Assembly (NCBI GenBank): GCA_001600635.1
Contig: BCKL01000011.1
Span: forward strand, 311,383-375,382
DNA: 64,000 bases
Source of the DNA: Leucosporidium creatinivorum
Taxonomy: Eukaryota > Basidiomycota > Microbotryomycetes > Leucosporidiales > Leucosporidiaceae
Direction of reading: 5' to 3'
The notes beneath the pieces are model-generated. The model saw nothing but the letters and a program-made list of their open reading frames with translations, was not told the DNA's origin and did not search any database. Within the stretch, counting starts at the first letter, position 1. Every line of letters begins with the position of its first letter. Below, piece by piece: positions 20,082 to 32,398 of the stretch. Position numbers and translations under genes: made by a program.

Positions 20082-23000
20082 TCACCACCCCTCCTCGCCG
20101 AGCTCCTTCTGCGCCTTGCCCAGCGCCCAGATGGACCAATAGAACTTCTGTGGGAATGAAGAGGGTCAGAGGAAGACAAGCATGGATCTCGTCGGAGTCA
20201 ACTTGCGTAGTTGGGATCTGCAGCAGAAGTAAACCGAGAAGTCAGCTCGGTCGAAGCCATGAGAGCAGCGCCGAGACTTACAGCTGATGCCACAGGTGTG
20301 GTTGAAGACTGTAGAGGAAGAGGAAGTCAGATCAGTACCTTGAGAAGCACTCGGTGATCCCCAAAAGAGCACTCACCTCCTTCAATCGCTTCCTGCGCCC
20401 ACTCGCCATTGTCCAACTGCCTCCTCATCAGCAGCCTACAGCCCCGTCGTATCGCCTCATGGTCCGACGACTTAGCAGCAAGAAGTCCGATGATGGCGAA
20501 GGCGGTGTTGACCACCTGCGACTGCTCGTGTTGGACGTACGCGCGCTGCTCACATGACTGCTCGGTGAGGAAGGGATTAGCGAAGCACTTGCCCCGGGAC
20601 AGAGTCGAGCAAGCACACCTGGAAGCTCTCGCCCCATCCTCCATCGTGCTTCTGCTTGCTGAGGAGGAACTCGCATGCCTTAGCGGCTCGAGGGCTGGTA
20701 GGTGCCGTCTCCCCGGCGAGAGCGAGCGATTCGAGCGCGAACATCGTGGCGTATCTGGGGCGATCCTGATAGTCAGCGGAGACTACCTCGGGCGCATACA
20801 AGCGACTCACGTGAAGCAGACAGCCCAAGATCCGTACCAGCTGCCATCGGCCCGTTGCGAAGAGTGTATGAAAGAGATGGCTTCCGCCGAGGTGCGTCTG
20901 ACGTTTCCGTGTAGGTTAGTAAGCTTGTTCGATGCAGTTAGGAGGTGAGATCGTACGTGATCTCCGCTGAACGATAGTCAGGATGTAGCTTGGTGAAGAC
21001 AGATAGGGCGGTGAGGCCTGCGAAGTAGCGCCGAGGGCAGGTCAGCTCAATTCTAGCTCCCGTCGGCGAGCTCGGCACAAAGCGAACGAAGAGATCGAAG
21101 CACTCACAAGCCGTCGTGCACTCCGGATAAGTATACTCGACCATGATGTCTCGAAAGACCTCGGCAGGATTGAGCATCTCCAGCAGCTTCGATCCGCGAA
21201 CGAGCTCGCAGGCGGCAAACCCTCCGTCGGCGTTCTGTAGCGATAAGATGATGTCGACGGCGTCGCACATGCGAGCCCGCGAGACAAGTTGAGGCATGCT
21301 TGGTAGCGATTGGAGGTAGATGACGGCTTTGAGGCCTTCGGCGGTGCAGCTGTTGAGCGACAAGAAGTCAGCGGCGCTCGGAGGAGCAGATTGAGGGCGA
21401 AAAAGGCCTACTCGCTGATCGTATATCCTTGCTCCCTCGTCGAAAATGGCCAAGCTCCCTTCGAAGCATGCCGACTCATCTCGCCGAACCATTTTGGATT
21501 CTCCCTGATCTGGCAGCGGTCGATCCAGGAGAGTAGCTTGGTCGTGGACTCCTTGTTCTGCTCTTCTTTAGCGAGACCCGACTCGTACAGAGCCTGAGCG
21601 ATGAAGGCGGCGTCCCAGAGCTGGCTGCCGTTCGTCCCTGCAAGTCGAAAGCAGTGAGATTAGCTCCGCTCGAGACTGCTGCAGACGACAGAGAGCTCAC
21701 CCGTAGTCATCATGCCGTCTTTAGACATCCACACGAAGTCGCGCACTTTGGCTTTGTGCAGAGTGAAGGCCTCGCTTGAAGGTCCCTCGCAGATCCATCG
21801 GCAGCTGCGAGCGAGGCAGCGGATCAGGCGAGACTTCGAGCGTTTCAAGAGATAGCCCACATCATGTTGAGCGCCTTGTTGACCGGCGCCTGCAAGTACG
21901 GATCGTCAGCTCCGTCTCCCTCGGGGATTCGGCGAGAGCTCACTTGACACTGATAGCTCGTGTTCTCGTCCTCCATCTTGATGAGCTCGTAGACGTAGTC
22001 CAGCGCCTTCTTCCTCAGCCATGTCGAGTGGACGCGCTCGTAAGCGCCCGAGATCGCAAAGACGACCTCGAGCAACGCTGGGTGAGGCGAGTAGAGGTCG
22101 ACCGAGGCGATGTCACTCCTCTGCGAAGGCCAGTCGATCGAGTCGTAGGCGTCGAGGTAGAGCTCCTGCAGATCTTCGAGTAAGCAAAGAGTCGATGCAG
22201 GGGAGAGAAGACGCTCACCTCGCGCAGAGACCTCAGCAGCGGCGTGAGGGGAGTAGCGAAGCGCGAGCCCGAGAGAAAAGACATGGGAAGGACCACCATG
22301 CGGTTATAACTCCACCATTTGGTGGGGCTGATCCTGTTATAAAGCTGTTCAGCTTCGGACTGCGGTGGCGTGGCACAGAGCACTGACGGGAACCAGGTCG
22401 GGAGCAGCCACAGCTCGGGCGGGACGGGATGGGTTCCTTCCCACGAGTAAAGGTTGAGAGTCGCAAGCCATAGCTTTGCCCACGAGGGAGCAGAGACAGC
22501 ACCTATGGGGGACGATCGTCAGCGAACTTCGAGACGGAGCGCCTGACCGAGCTGACCTCCGTGGAAGAGCAAAGTCGATCGAGCCTTGACCATCATCGGC
22601 TCGTCCGGCCCAACGCCGAGGATGCGGAGCACAACATAGTTGAGCGAAGTTCCCATGACGGTAGATACGCCTTCGATGTGTCTGTGGAGGGAGACTCAGC
22701 GCCTCGAAACGAAGCTCGGCGACGGTACAACAGCTCACAATCCCCAGCCTTCGTCTCCCTCGCCATTGTCTCGCTGCATTTTGGTGAGATAGCGAGCCAT
22801 CTCAATCTTCCACTCTTCTGGGATGGGCGTCTGAGTGATGTAGAGGGCGAAAACGATCCCGGGCAGGAGGAAGAGAGGTCCTGTGGACGCCGAGCTCGAG
22901 TTCAGCATGAGAAAAGGAAGCAGCGAGTGGATCGGGCTCACCTCCATACTCGCCCGCCCAATGCCCATCCTCCGACTGCAGCCTCTTGTAGAACTCGAAG

Positions 23001-23296
23001 CCCTTCCTCGCTGCTTCGAGCGGTGTCGCCGGACGCGGGGCGCTCTCTGCGCTGCTGTAGGCCGAACTCTCCAGCTCAAGACCCAGCCAGTATGTTTCCT
23101 CATCGGTCTGCTCTGGCCTCTGCTTCACACATCGCTCATCTAGCCCAAAGACCTCCGACGAGGAGGCGGAAGTGGAGCTTCGGTTCGGGCTCGCTGCTGC
23201 ATAGTGCCAAACGTGTCTCCCTTCATCTTGCGAGTCCAGGCGCCATCGTGTAAGATCTGTAGCTCCTAAAGGTGCTTTGCGGCGAGTTGTCGGCAT
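20082..23296 (-). CDS. Oxidosqualene cyclase paralog OSC-1 (lanosterol synthase family, altered active site)
   Basis: Membrane-associated ER/lipid-droplet enzyme that cyclises 2,3-oxidosqualene. ATG 23296 gives [19 protein letters not shown]. Landmarks in order: [92 protein letters not shown] (initiating acid), [55 protein letters not shown], and the C-terminal [15 protein letters not shown]. Roughly 18 exons. The DCTAE acid and both supporting cysteines (DC and EC) are present. Unusual: Tyr replaces the conserved His of WWxH (yeast Erg7 H234), and Cys replaces the Tyr of GGFATY (yeast Y510), so the product may not be lanosterol. The intron after NY uses a GC donor (GCAAGT at 20206). Divergent with MSC2, 110 bases apart. 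Confidence 0.88.
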
Positions 23297-23406
23297 GCAG
23301 TGGATTTGGTCTGATTTGGTAGGAGCCAACCCGTGTGCGAAGCTCGTCGCGCCTCCTTGTCCTCCTCCGCTCTCGTCTCGTGCTCGCCCAACTGCTTCTC
23401 GAGGGG
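23297..23406. promoter_or_regulatory. Compact divergent promoter OSC-1/MSC2
   Basis: Only 110 bases separate the two start codons. They must contain both core promoters unless the true start of either gene lies elsewhere: the plus-strand frame is open from an upstream ATG at 23335. No TATA box is evident. Confidence 0.4.
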
Positions 23407-26400
23407 ATGTCGCAGGGATACACGGAAGCGTTCGACCCTCGGAAAAGTGGCCGTGTGTCACTACAGTCTTTCCAGCCTCAATTTCACAGGTGCGCTGGCC
23501 TCCCATCGCTTTGGGCTCTCCTGCTCGCTCTGCTTACCGTTTCCTCGTTTGCCAGCACCTCCACTTCTTCATCGCTCCCAGCCGACCTTCTCCTCTCCCT
23601 CGCCCTCTCAAAATCCCTTCTCGCCCTCTCGCTGTACATCGCTCGGGACTGGTTATTAGCGCAAGGGTTCTCGGCGTGGGCGCTCAACGCTGTGGTGCTG
23701 GCGGCGGGTGCGGTGGGACTAGCAGTATGGGAGCGGATCTGGGAAACGCCTCGGGGCTTCAGCAAGCGGAGAGAGGTGAGTTATCGCGCGCCGAAGCTGG
23801 ATCAAAGGGAGCGGGACGCGCTCGGGGCTTGCGAGTCGGCGCAGGCGGAATTATGGCTGCTAGAGGGCCAGGAAGCCTACAGATAAGGACACCGGATCTA
23901 CAGTTCCCCTCTGTGCTGCTCGGAGAGGGTCACACGCCCCTCAGTAACCACAGCAACCTGCGGCAACCGCGACCATGAGCTGACCACTCGGTGCTCTCGT
24001 TACAGGAGAAATTGAGCTCCTTCTACCCAGTAGTATTCGCTGTTGAGGTGTTGGCTGGCCTCCTGGCGCTCTCACAGTTGACGGTGCTGAGGTAGGTCGT
24101 CCTGCTCCCTCGTCGCGAAGTCGGCGGAGCTGACCTCTGGCGCTTTCACAGATTCGTCATGCTCACCTCGTTCGGTTCATTATGGACACGAGGGATCCCT
24201 CTTGCCTTCCTATCAAGCGCTTGCGGGAAGAGGGCCCTGGGAAGGAACAACGCCGTCTTTATCACCCTCGCGATGACCGGCGCAGCCTACGTCCTTGATT
24301 CCATGCTGTCGTGTAAGTCTTGCGCATCTGTAGCATTGTTGAGCGCATACTGATAGTCTGACTTCCACAGCGGGTGCCAGCAAGTCAGGCTACGCCCTCC
24401 TACTCGCTCATCTCCTCCTCTGCGGGCAGCGGATGGACATGCTCTCGTCGCAAACGACCGAAGCTCGAGGACGAGCTCACGCAATAGGCGCCATTGGAGC
24501 TGCCGCCGTCACCGGTATTCTTTCCATCCTGCACTGGCTCTTTGTACGTGTCTCGCGCTGCTCCTGGCGACCGCGGCTGACCCTCGGCTGCTCCTGCAGG
24601 CCTCCCCTTCCTCGGCGCACTCCGTCCCCAAACCAACAGCCGGCGCCTTCGAATCCTTCAGCGCACCGGACCCCTCCTTCTCCCTTCTACTTCCCGGCGC
24701 CGCCCTGCTCGCCCTCACTCTCATCCTCGTCGACCCTCTCCTCTCGCGCGCCCTGCTCGCCCAGTTCCCCGCCTCTCGGCAAGTCTCGTCAGGCTGGCCA
24801 ATCGCTCTCAGCAGCACGCTGTTTGTGGGCTACGTCGGCTTCGGTCGAGGTACTAGTCTCGCTGAGATCCTGGTTGGAGGAGTTGCTTGGACTGGTGAGC
24901 TGCTTCGCCTCCTCCAGCGCCGAACGAAAGCTGACCCCGCTCGCTCCGCAGCCATCTCCCACCTCGTCTCTTCGGACCCTCGCTCCGTCATGGGATCCTC
25001 GTCATCCGGAACTGTCACCACTTCCGCCAGCAGGGAGCCCCTTCTCGCTCGGCTGTCGACCTTCTACCGCCACCTGCGAGCGACCATCAAGACGATCTTG
25101 GCGACTCCCGACTCGCGCAAGATCTACTTCTTCTTGTGTCTCAACCTCGCCTACATGTTTGTTCAGATGGCTTACGGCATCTGGACCAACTCGCTCGGAC
25201 TCATCTCGGATTGCAAGTTGATCCTTGGAGAGCAGTCGAAGCCGACAGCTGACCTTTACTCCTCATCAGCCATTCACATGTTCTTCGACTGTCTCGCGCT
25301 CGGCATGGGACTCTTTGCCAGTGTCATGGCCACTTGGGAGCCAAACAGCAGGTTCACCTACGGGTAAGTCATTCTTCCGAGCTCGCTCCCCGAGCCGAGC
25401 GAAGCTGACTTTCGCCAACCAGCTACTCGCGAGTCGAGACGCTCTCAGGATTCGCCAACGGCCTCTTCCTATGTCTTATTTCCATCTTTATCGTGTTCGA
25501 GGCGATCCAGCGGCTTCTCGACCCGCCCGAGATGAACACGGGACAGCTGCTCGTCGTCTCGTCGCTAGGACTCGCCGTCAACCTCGTCGGCATGTTCGCG
25601 ACGGGCCACAACCATCATGGCCATTCGCATGGAGGAGGAGGTGGTCACACAGACCATAGTCATGTATGTTCAAGCCGTGCTCGAGTTCTCGAGACGGTCG
25701 CTGATATTTCGGCTCTCGCTCCACAGTCGGCACCAAAACCCAAGGCAGCGCTTCATGATCATTCGGTATGTCTCCACTTCTACTCTACTCGCAAGTGAGC
25801 TCTGAGCTGACCTATGGCTCATCCGACTACAGCACGACGCTCACGATCACTCGCATGGAGGACACGCTCACGGCGAGGAGGAGGAGGAGGAGGACGACCA
25901 TGAAGAGAACGACGGCGCTGCTCACGCTCACAGTCACAATATGAAGGGCGTCTTCCTCGTAAGTCAGACTCGAAGGTCGCTGTCTCTCGCCCGACCACGT
26001 CTACCGCCGATCTTCGCTCGGCCAAGATGGCTGGCGCCGGCTCCGCTCTCCCGACGACCGCCGCTGACCTGGATCGCTCCCCTACAGCATGTCATGGCCG
26101 ATACGCTGGGTTCCGTGGGAGTCATCATCTCGACCCTTCTCATCAATCGCTACGGCTGGACCGGGTTCGACCCACTGGCGTCAATCTTCATCGCCGTCCT
26201 CATCTTTGCGAGCGTGGTGCCGCTGGTCGTAGACTCTGGTCGGCTCCTCATCCTCGACATGGGCGAGGAGCGTGAAGCAGAGGTTCGGAAAGCCCTACTC
26301 GGAGTGAGTTTCCGGGCCCCCTCGCGACGCCTCCCCTCTCCTCCGATTCAATTATCCCCCGCTGGGCTGTCTCGCTGATGAGAGTGTTGCCCTACAGCTG

Positions 26401-26661
26401 AATCGGGTGGAAGGCCTCTCGTCCTACTCGTGCGCTCGGTTCTGGGCAAAGGATCCCTCGAGTATGGTTGGCTCCATCGCCATCCAGCTCGCCCCTTCCC
26501 CCTCTTCGCACGATCCCAGCCGCCCCGAGTCGTCGGTCGACACTCAGCACTACGCCAACGTCGACAAGGTCACCGCACGAGTGCGCCGAGTGTTACGAGG
26601 TGCGATTGGAGGGCTGAGCGAGTTGGTCATCGAGGTGCAGCCGACGCACGGCTTAAGATGA
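23407..26661 (+). CDS. MSC2: Zinc transporter of the MSC2/ZnT5 cation diffusion facilitator type
   Basis: ER/secretory-pathway zinc importer, normally working as a heterodimer. The long N-terminal part holds many hydrophobic helices (PSLWALLLALLTVSSFAS, LNAVVLAAGAVGLAV, FYPVVFAVEVLAGLLALSQL and others), as in MSC2 rather than short CDFs. The C-terminal CDF domain has KIYFFLCLNLAYMFVQMAYG, GLISDSIHMFFDCLALGMGL with the metal site HxxxD, ETLSGFANGLFL, a His-rich loop (HNHHGHSHGGGGGHTDHSH, then HDAHDHSHGGHAHGEEE), and the second metal site HVMADTLGSVGVI. It ends in a cytosolic domain closing ELVIEVQPTHGLR. About twelve introns. The first is 230 nt (23776-24005), and one, 25213-25269, has a GC donor needed to make SDSIHMFFD. 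ATG 23407 was chosen; 23335 in frame is an alternative. Confidence 0.87.
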
Positions 26662-27818
26662 GAAGGCCGAGCGGTAGCTGGGGCAGGAATTCGCCTTGCC
26701 GAGCTTTCTTACGGCACTACTAGCCTCTTACACTGCCAATGTTATCACTCTCGGCAACCACCCCAACTACTGGGGTACATTCCCGCAATTGAGGGAGCGG
26801 AGTGTGATGGCCGTTGAGCTCTAGTAGTCCGAATTCGACCAAGTCGAAGCTCGATGGGGAAGGAGTTCGGTCGCGGGCTGCCACGAAGCCTAACGCTCTC
26901 TGTTGCTTGCCCCTTGGCCTTGAAAGCGACGAATTTCTCTCGTCTCGGCCGACGGCTCGGCGCAAGAACAGCTCGGCGCTCGACGGCGAAAATTGCAAAT
27001 CCGGGTTGGTACGAATCTATGCATCTCGAGGAGGAGGAGAGGGAGAGGGAGCGCTCAGAGATGAAGGCCCCCCGCGAATGCTAGGGAGGGCCGACTCTGC
27101 GCCGGAACAGGCAGGTTGGTCGCTCTCGCTCGGTTCCTAAGCCTCACGGCTGTCGAGATGGGCGCTGCCCTGGTGGACTCTATTGCATTCGACCACCGAG
27201 CAAACAAGGCAAAGCTCCTCTTTCCCCCTGCTGCTTGCCTCCGACGTCGTTCTGAAGAGGAAGGAGTTGCTCGCCTCGCCATCTCTCTCCGCCTCGCTCT
27301 CCGCCCCGCCATCTTCTCCCATCGCGGTCGAGCTCTCTCTGCGGCCTTGGAATCGCCGTTTCGAGTTGGTTGGCCTGCCGACCACCATCCCACACTCTTT
27401 CCCTTCTCAGTCACTTCCACCTTCCTTCCCTTCCTCTCGGCCCAGCGCTTTGCGACGCGCCGAAGTCCAGCTAAGCTGCCCCACCAGCGCCCGTAGCTAG
27501 ACGCCAGCAGCTCTGCACCACTTCTGAGCTTGAGCTCTTCCACCCGCGCGCCATCTACACCTGAAACCGACGCTCCCTTGCACCTCTCGCCCGCCCCCTC
27601 TCGCTTTGCCCCCCCTTCTTCCGCCTTGCTCGCCGGTCGGTGGCCTCCTCGTCTCGTCTCGACTCGCTCGTCGCCCGCTGATGGATCCCATCCCATCCGT
27701 GTCGCCTTCTACGCACACGAATAACACTTACCAACAAAGACCGACCTCGCCCCCTCTCTCCCCTTCGCACCCTCGAACCCTGCCCTCGCTCCCCTTGCTC
27801 CCACCTCAGCACATCCAC
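26662..27818. promoter_or_regulatory. Long upstream region of the MADS-box gene
   Basis: About 1.15 kb between MSC2 and the MADS-box gene. Open frames here overlap on opposite strands and have Arg/Ser/Pro-rich composition without motifs, so I do not call a gene. The part from 27120 is CT-rich, suggesting a long 5' leader. Just before ATG 27819 the sequence CCACCTCAG resembles an acceptor, so a 5' UTR intron is possible. Such long leaders are common for regulatory genes. Confidence 0.4.
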
Positions 27819-29485
27819 ATGTCCTCTTCGCAGACCTCGCAGGAGGGTACACCAGGTCCTCCTCCTACCGCTTCCACCTCGGCTCTACCCCCACCTCACG
27901 CTACAACTGCTGGCCTGCCCCCGCCCCAAATGCATCATTTCATCCCCGACAATCCGGACGCGGGCTCCGACGACGACGACGATGAGGACGACGATTCGGG
28001 CAGGCCCAAGAAGAAGGCCAAGAAGGGCGCTGCTGCTGGCAAAGGTGCAGCCGGCGCCGGAGGGAGCGGTGCGGGCGCAGAGGACGACAAGGAGAAGGGA
28101 CGGCGCAAGATTGAGATCGAGTACATTCAGAAGAAGGAGAAGCGTCACATCACCTTCAGCAAGCGCAAGGCTGGTATCATGAAGAAGGTGAGCTCTTGCT
28201 GCTGCTGCTCGTCGAGGCGCTCAGAGCGAGGATCGGCAGCCTTTCGTTGGCGCCGAGGCCGAGCCGGCGATCACTCCACGAGGCAGGGCTGACCTTCCGC
28301 TCGCTGTTCTATTACAGGCCTACGAGTTGGCTACCTTGACCGGCACTCAGGTGCTGCTACTCGTCGTGAGCGAAACGGGAATTGTGAGTAGTCGTCCCGC
28401 TCGTCGCGTTCGCCGAATGGGCCGAGTGCTGACTCCCGATACCCTTCGCTACAGGTCTACACTTTTGTGAGCTCGCCCGGATTATCGTACGAAAGTAGAG
28501 AAGCTGACCGACTCTGTTTGCAGACCACCGCCGCCTTCCAGCCTCTCGTAGGAGCCGCCGAGAATGGTCAGCCGAGCGAAGGCCAGCGTTTGATCCAGCA
28601 GTGCTTGGTGAGTCCTTCGCATACACTTCGACTTCTCGCAATGTGCTGACCTCTCTCTCTTACAGGCCGTCGATCCCTCGGACGGTTCCGACTACATCTC
28701 TCCCCCTCCCGACGGTCCCCTCCTCCCTCTCCCTCCAAAAGCCAACAAACGCCCCTTCGAGACCAATTCAGCCATCCACGGCGGACAGATTGCTCTTCGT
28801 ACTCGCACCCACCGCCCTTCCAGCCGCACCAAAGGACGACCCGCCGCCATCCACACTGGCTCGCCCGACCAGCCTCCCCACCCCTCCGTGCTTCAGCACC
28901 CAATGGACCACTCTCCCATGCAGCTTCCTCCCTCGCCTCACAGGGTGCACCCTCTTCAGCAAGCGCATCACTCTCCCGGGATGAGGGACTACCCGAGTCC
29001 GGGGCTGCCGAGCGGGAACCGACCGGGGGATGGGCAGATGCAGAGCGCGCAGGAGTACGCCGAGATGATGCAGAGGAGTCAGATGCCCAATGGAGGAGGA
29101 GGATATCCTCCACAGCACCAGGGCCATCCTTATCCTCCTCAAGCAGGCGACTATGGCATGGTGAGTCGACTCTTGACCAGCGCCGAAGCGAGCACCGAGG
29201 CTGACTTTCTCTCTCTCACCTCCCTCACAGCACCCTCACCCTCAGATGATGCACCACCCTCACTCTCCCGTCGATCGCTACCAACAGCGCCCTACCTCTC
29301 AATCGCCCCACGTCCAGCACCAGCAGCTCGACCCGATCCTCGGTCCCGGCGGTCAAGGTCAAGGAGGCTACGAAGACCCTCAGATCATGAACATGCAGCA
29401 GCAGGGACACCCGCAGCAGGGAGGCTACATGCAGCAACAGCAGCAAGGTCAGCCGGTGTACGAGGATGATTACATGAGGCGCTAG
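27819..29485 (+). CDS. MCM1: MADS-box transcription factor, MCM1/SRF type
   Basis: DNA-binding regulator of cell-cycle, mating and arginine-type genes in fungi. An N-terminal Ser/Pro/Thr region and an acidic stretch (GSDDDDDEDDDSG) precede the MADS domain: GRRKIEIEYIQKKEKRH, then ITFSKRKAGIMKK, then after the splice AYELATLTGTQVLLLVVSE, TGI, VYTF, TTAAFQPLV. The C-terminal half is Gln/Pro/His-rich activation-type sequence (QQQQQGQPVYEDDYMRR end). Exons: to 28187, 28318-28383, 28455-28466, 28524-28607, 28666-29160, 29231-29485. Exon 3 is only 12 nt and encodes VYTF, needed for the SAM-like extension that is nearly invariant in this family. Start choice: 27819 (MSSSQTSQEG) is taken; in-frame ATGs at 27681 and 27606 would add Pro-rich sequence. 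Confidence 0.88.
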
Positions 29486-29738
29486 AGGACGAAATACGAG
29501 TGACCGGCGCGCTTTGGAGAACCGGCTCCTCGAAGAGCTGAGTTCAGTGGTAGATTAGTTCCAAGCTTTACCTTCTCACATTCGTCTTTCTCGCCTCTTG
29601 TTGTACTTGCAATTCCGCACGTCGAAAAGACGTGGAACTAGGTCCGCCGACTCGACCGAAGAGGGAGCGAGCGAGCGCCCGAGCACTTTGGCTTCCTGCC
29701 GTTTCGTCGATCCCCCAGCTCACCTCGAAGGCGCATGG

Positions 29739-32315
29739 ATGGCTGAGCGCCGCTACTCGATTGTAGTAGACTTGTTCGACCACCACGCTCCGCCGTCTCA
29801 TCTCTCGCCGCTGCACCCAAAGACCGCGACTCGACTGCCGCCGCATCTCGACGGTCAACTGAGGAGCGCCAGCTCTCGCCTCGTGCTACCAGCCAGCAGC
29901 AAGGACTTCTGGCTACCATTGCCTACAACTTCTTCACTCTCCACCCTCGCCGTACCGGTCAATTCGCCTCCACCACCGCCCAAACGCGCCCTCTCGTCGC
30001 CGCGCATCTGGTCCCAGTCGAGCGGACCTCTCTCTCCTCCCGCCATCCCAACAGCTCAGCTTTGGACTCCCTCGCAGCCCCCTCCTACTTCGACTACAAC
30101 CTCTGTAGCAGGCCAAGAACCGCAGCTCGACTTCCGCTTTGGACCTCTCGCAATCGACTGGGTCGAATCACCTACAGCAGCTTCAATCCGCTCTTCTCCC
30201 ATGTCACCTTCACTCTCTGCTCCCTCACTCCCCGCCGAGGGAGCCTCGACCTCAGCCTCGGCGCCACCACTTCAATGGAACCCCACCTCTCCTCGCCCCT
30301 CCTCGGCTCTCCCACTCCCCAAGACCCGCTCCCGCACGCCGGAGAAGTCGGGAAGGACCGAGCTCAACTGGGGAATCATCCACCTTTTTCGCGAGTCGGG
30401 AGCGCAGCCGGACGAGAGCGACGAGAAGCAGAAGAGGAAGGCTATGGACGAGGACGACGGAACGGTCGTAGGACTTGTGTCGGTGCCCGGGGTGTTGACG
30501 GCAGCTTCGATTCTCACGTTTCTGAGCCCTGCGCTGGAGAGTGTGGCGCAGTTGAGGATTCTACGGTGACCTCCGAACGCCGGGACAAGGAGCGCCGAGT
30601 CGAGCTCACACGCTGCTGCCTTACAGGGACTCGACACCAAACCGCACCATCGTTCTCATTCGCTTCTACGAAGGTGGGTCCTCGTTCTCGCTACTCCTCT
30701 GCTCTCGCGCTTCCCAAACTGACCTTCGGCGTTCACTCCTCAGCCGCCGATGCCTCGCTCTTCCTCAAAATGTACAATGGCCGCCCCTACCACGAGACCA
30801 AAGATTCCGAAGTCGCCCAAGTCGTCCCCATCTCCTCCATTCAACTCAAATCCTCCTCCAACCCACCCTTCACCTTCCCTTCGACGCCTCAGATCGACGA
30901 GTTGCAAGGCAAGGCGAGCGGCGAGGTCGAGCTGCCGACTTGTCCGATCTGCTTAGAGAGGCTGGATGTCAATATCAGTGGACTGGTGCAAATTCTGTGT
31001 CAACACAGCTATCATTGCAGCTGTTTGCTCAAGTGGGGTGATTCGAGGTGAGTTTGTTCAGCGCCGAGCCGAGCTTGCGAGGAGCGAAGGGAGCTGACGG
31101 TGCTTCACGTGTGAACAGATGCCCCATCTGCCGCTCCACCAACTCTCGAGCTCGACGAGGGACTGTCGGCGCCGCCTCTGCTCCGCCGAGCCAAGCCGTC
31201 GCCTCGACCTGCGCCGTCTGCCAAAGCCCCTCGAATCTCTGGATCTGCGTCATTTGTGGCAACGTCGGCTGGTGTGTGCTCTTTCTCTCTTGCCCTTCGG
31301 AGAGAAAAGCTGACTCACCCATCAACCAGCGGGAGGTATCAAGGAGGTCACGCTCATTCGCACTTCGACGAGAGCGGCCATTCGTACGTCCTGCTCGCTC
31401 TTGGCATCTCTCGAAGCCTTCACTGATCTCTATCACTGCACAGCTACGCACTCGAGATCGAGACTGGTCGTGTATGGAGCTACACCGACGACGAATGTTC
31501 GTCTCGACTCGCTCCACTCCGCCCTCGTCGCCCTTCGGCTGATCCTCCCACCTCTCGCAGACGTCCACCGCCTCATCCGCAACCGCACCGACGGCAAGCT
31601 CGTCGAACTCCCTTCCCTCTTCACCGAAGACGACTCGAAAAAGAAATCCTCTGACTCGAAAGACGAGGAAGGCATCGGCGGGCCCGACCGCTCGGACGAG
31701 GCGTCGCAGGACAAGCTCGAGGCGATGGGATTGGAGTACGCCAACCTCATGACTACTCAACTTGAGAGTCAAAGGGGGTATTATGAGGAGGAGATTGCGA
31801 GGGCGAAGGAGGAGGGAGCGGTTTGGAGGGCCAAGTGGGAGAGTATTGGGGAGGAGGCGGAGAAGGGGAGGGTCGAGGGGAGGGAGCTGAGGAGGAGGGT
31901 CGGGGAGTTGGAGGGAGAGTTGAAAAGGCAGAGGGAGGAGTGGCGGGAGAGGGAGGAGAAGCGGGAGAAGAGCGCGAGGGAGGAGGAGGTCAGGAGGAAG
32001 AAGGAGAGGACCGAGGCGACCAAGGCGAGGAAGGAGTTGGAGAGGGAGTTGGAGCAGGAGAAGAGCGTCACTGCTTCCCTTTCGACCAACTTGGGGTTGT
32101 TGAGGACGGAGTTTGGCAAGCGAGGCGAGGAGACGGAGGCGGTCAAGACTCAGGTCGCCGAGTTGGAGGAGCAGATGCGGGATCTCATGTTCGCGCTTAG
32201 CGCGAGGGATCAGATTGAGCAGCAGGCGGGCGGAGAAGCAGTCGGGGGAGATGTTGTTATCCCTCCCACGCCACCACCAACGTCGAGCTCAGCGAGGAGG
32301 AAGAAGAAGAAGTGA
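29739..32315 (+). CDS. ETP1: BRAP2/ETP1-type RING and UBP zinc-finger protein
   Basis: Likely E3 ubiquitin ligase of the BRCA1-associated protein 2 family; yeast Etp1 acts in ethanol stress. In order: a long Ser/Pro-rich N-terminus; the BRAP2 RRM-like domain (VVGLVSVPGVLTAASILTFL ... TIVLIRFYE ... ADASLFLKMYNGRPY); a RING-H2 finger (CPICLERLDVNISGLVQILC, then HSYHCSCLLKWGDSRCPICR); a UBP zinc finger (CAVCQSPSNLWICVICGNVGC, GRYQGGHAHSHFDESGHSY); and a long coiled coil rich in Glu, Arg and Lys (from LEYANLMTTQLESQRGYYEE to LEEQMRDLMFALS). It ends with a basic tail, ARRKKKK. The intron at about 31489-31559 must be spliced to give DDEYVHRLIRNRTDGKLVEL, as in the family. ATG 29739 (MAERRYSIVVDL) is the start; an overlapping earlier ATG leads to a stop. 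Confidence 0.88.
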
Positions 32316-32398
32316 GCTCGGCGGAGGAGACGAGCTCGCGCTACTCGAGATAGGGCATTTTGTTCCGTAGTACTCGCGTAGATTTGTTACAGAGTTGT

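Noticed and set aside
27055-27696. Minus-strand open frame of 213 codons upstream of the MADS-box gene
   Set aside because: Arg/Gly/Glu-rich composition typical of shadow frames in GC-rich leaders; overlapping frames on the other strand are equally long; no motif.
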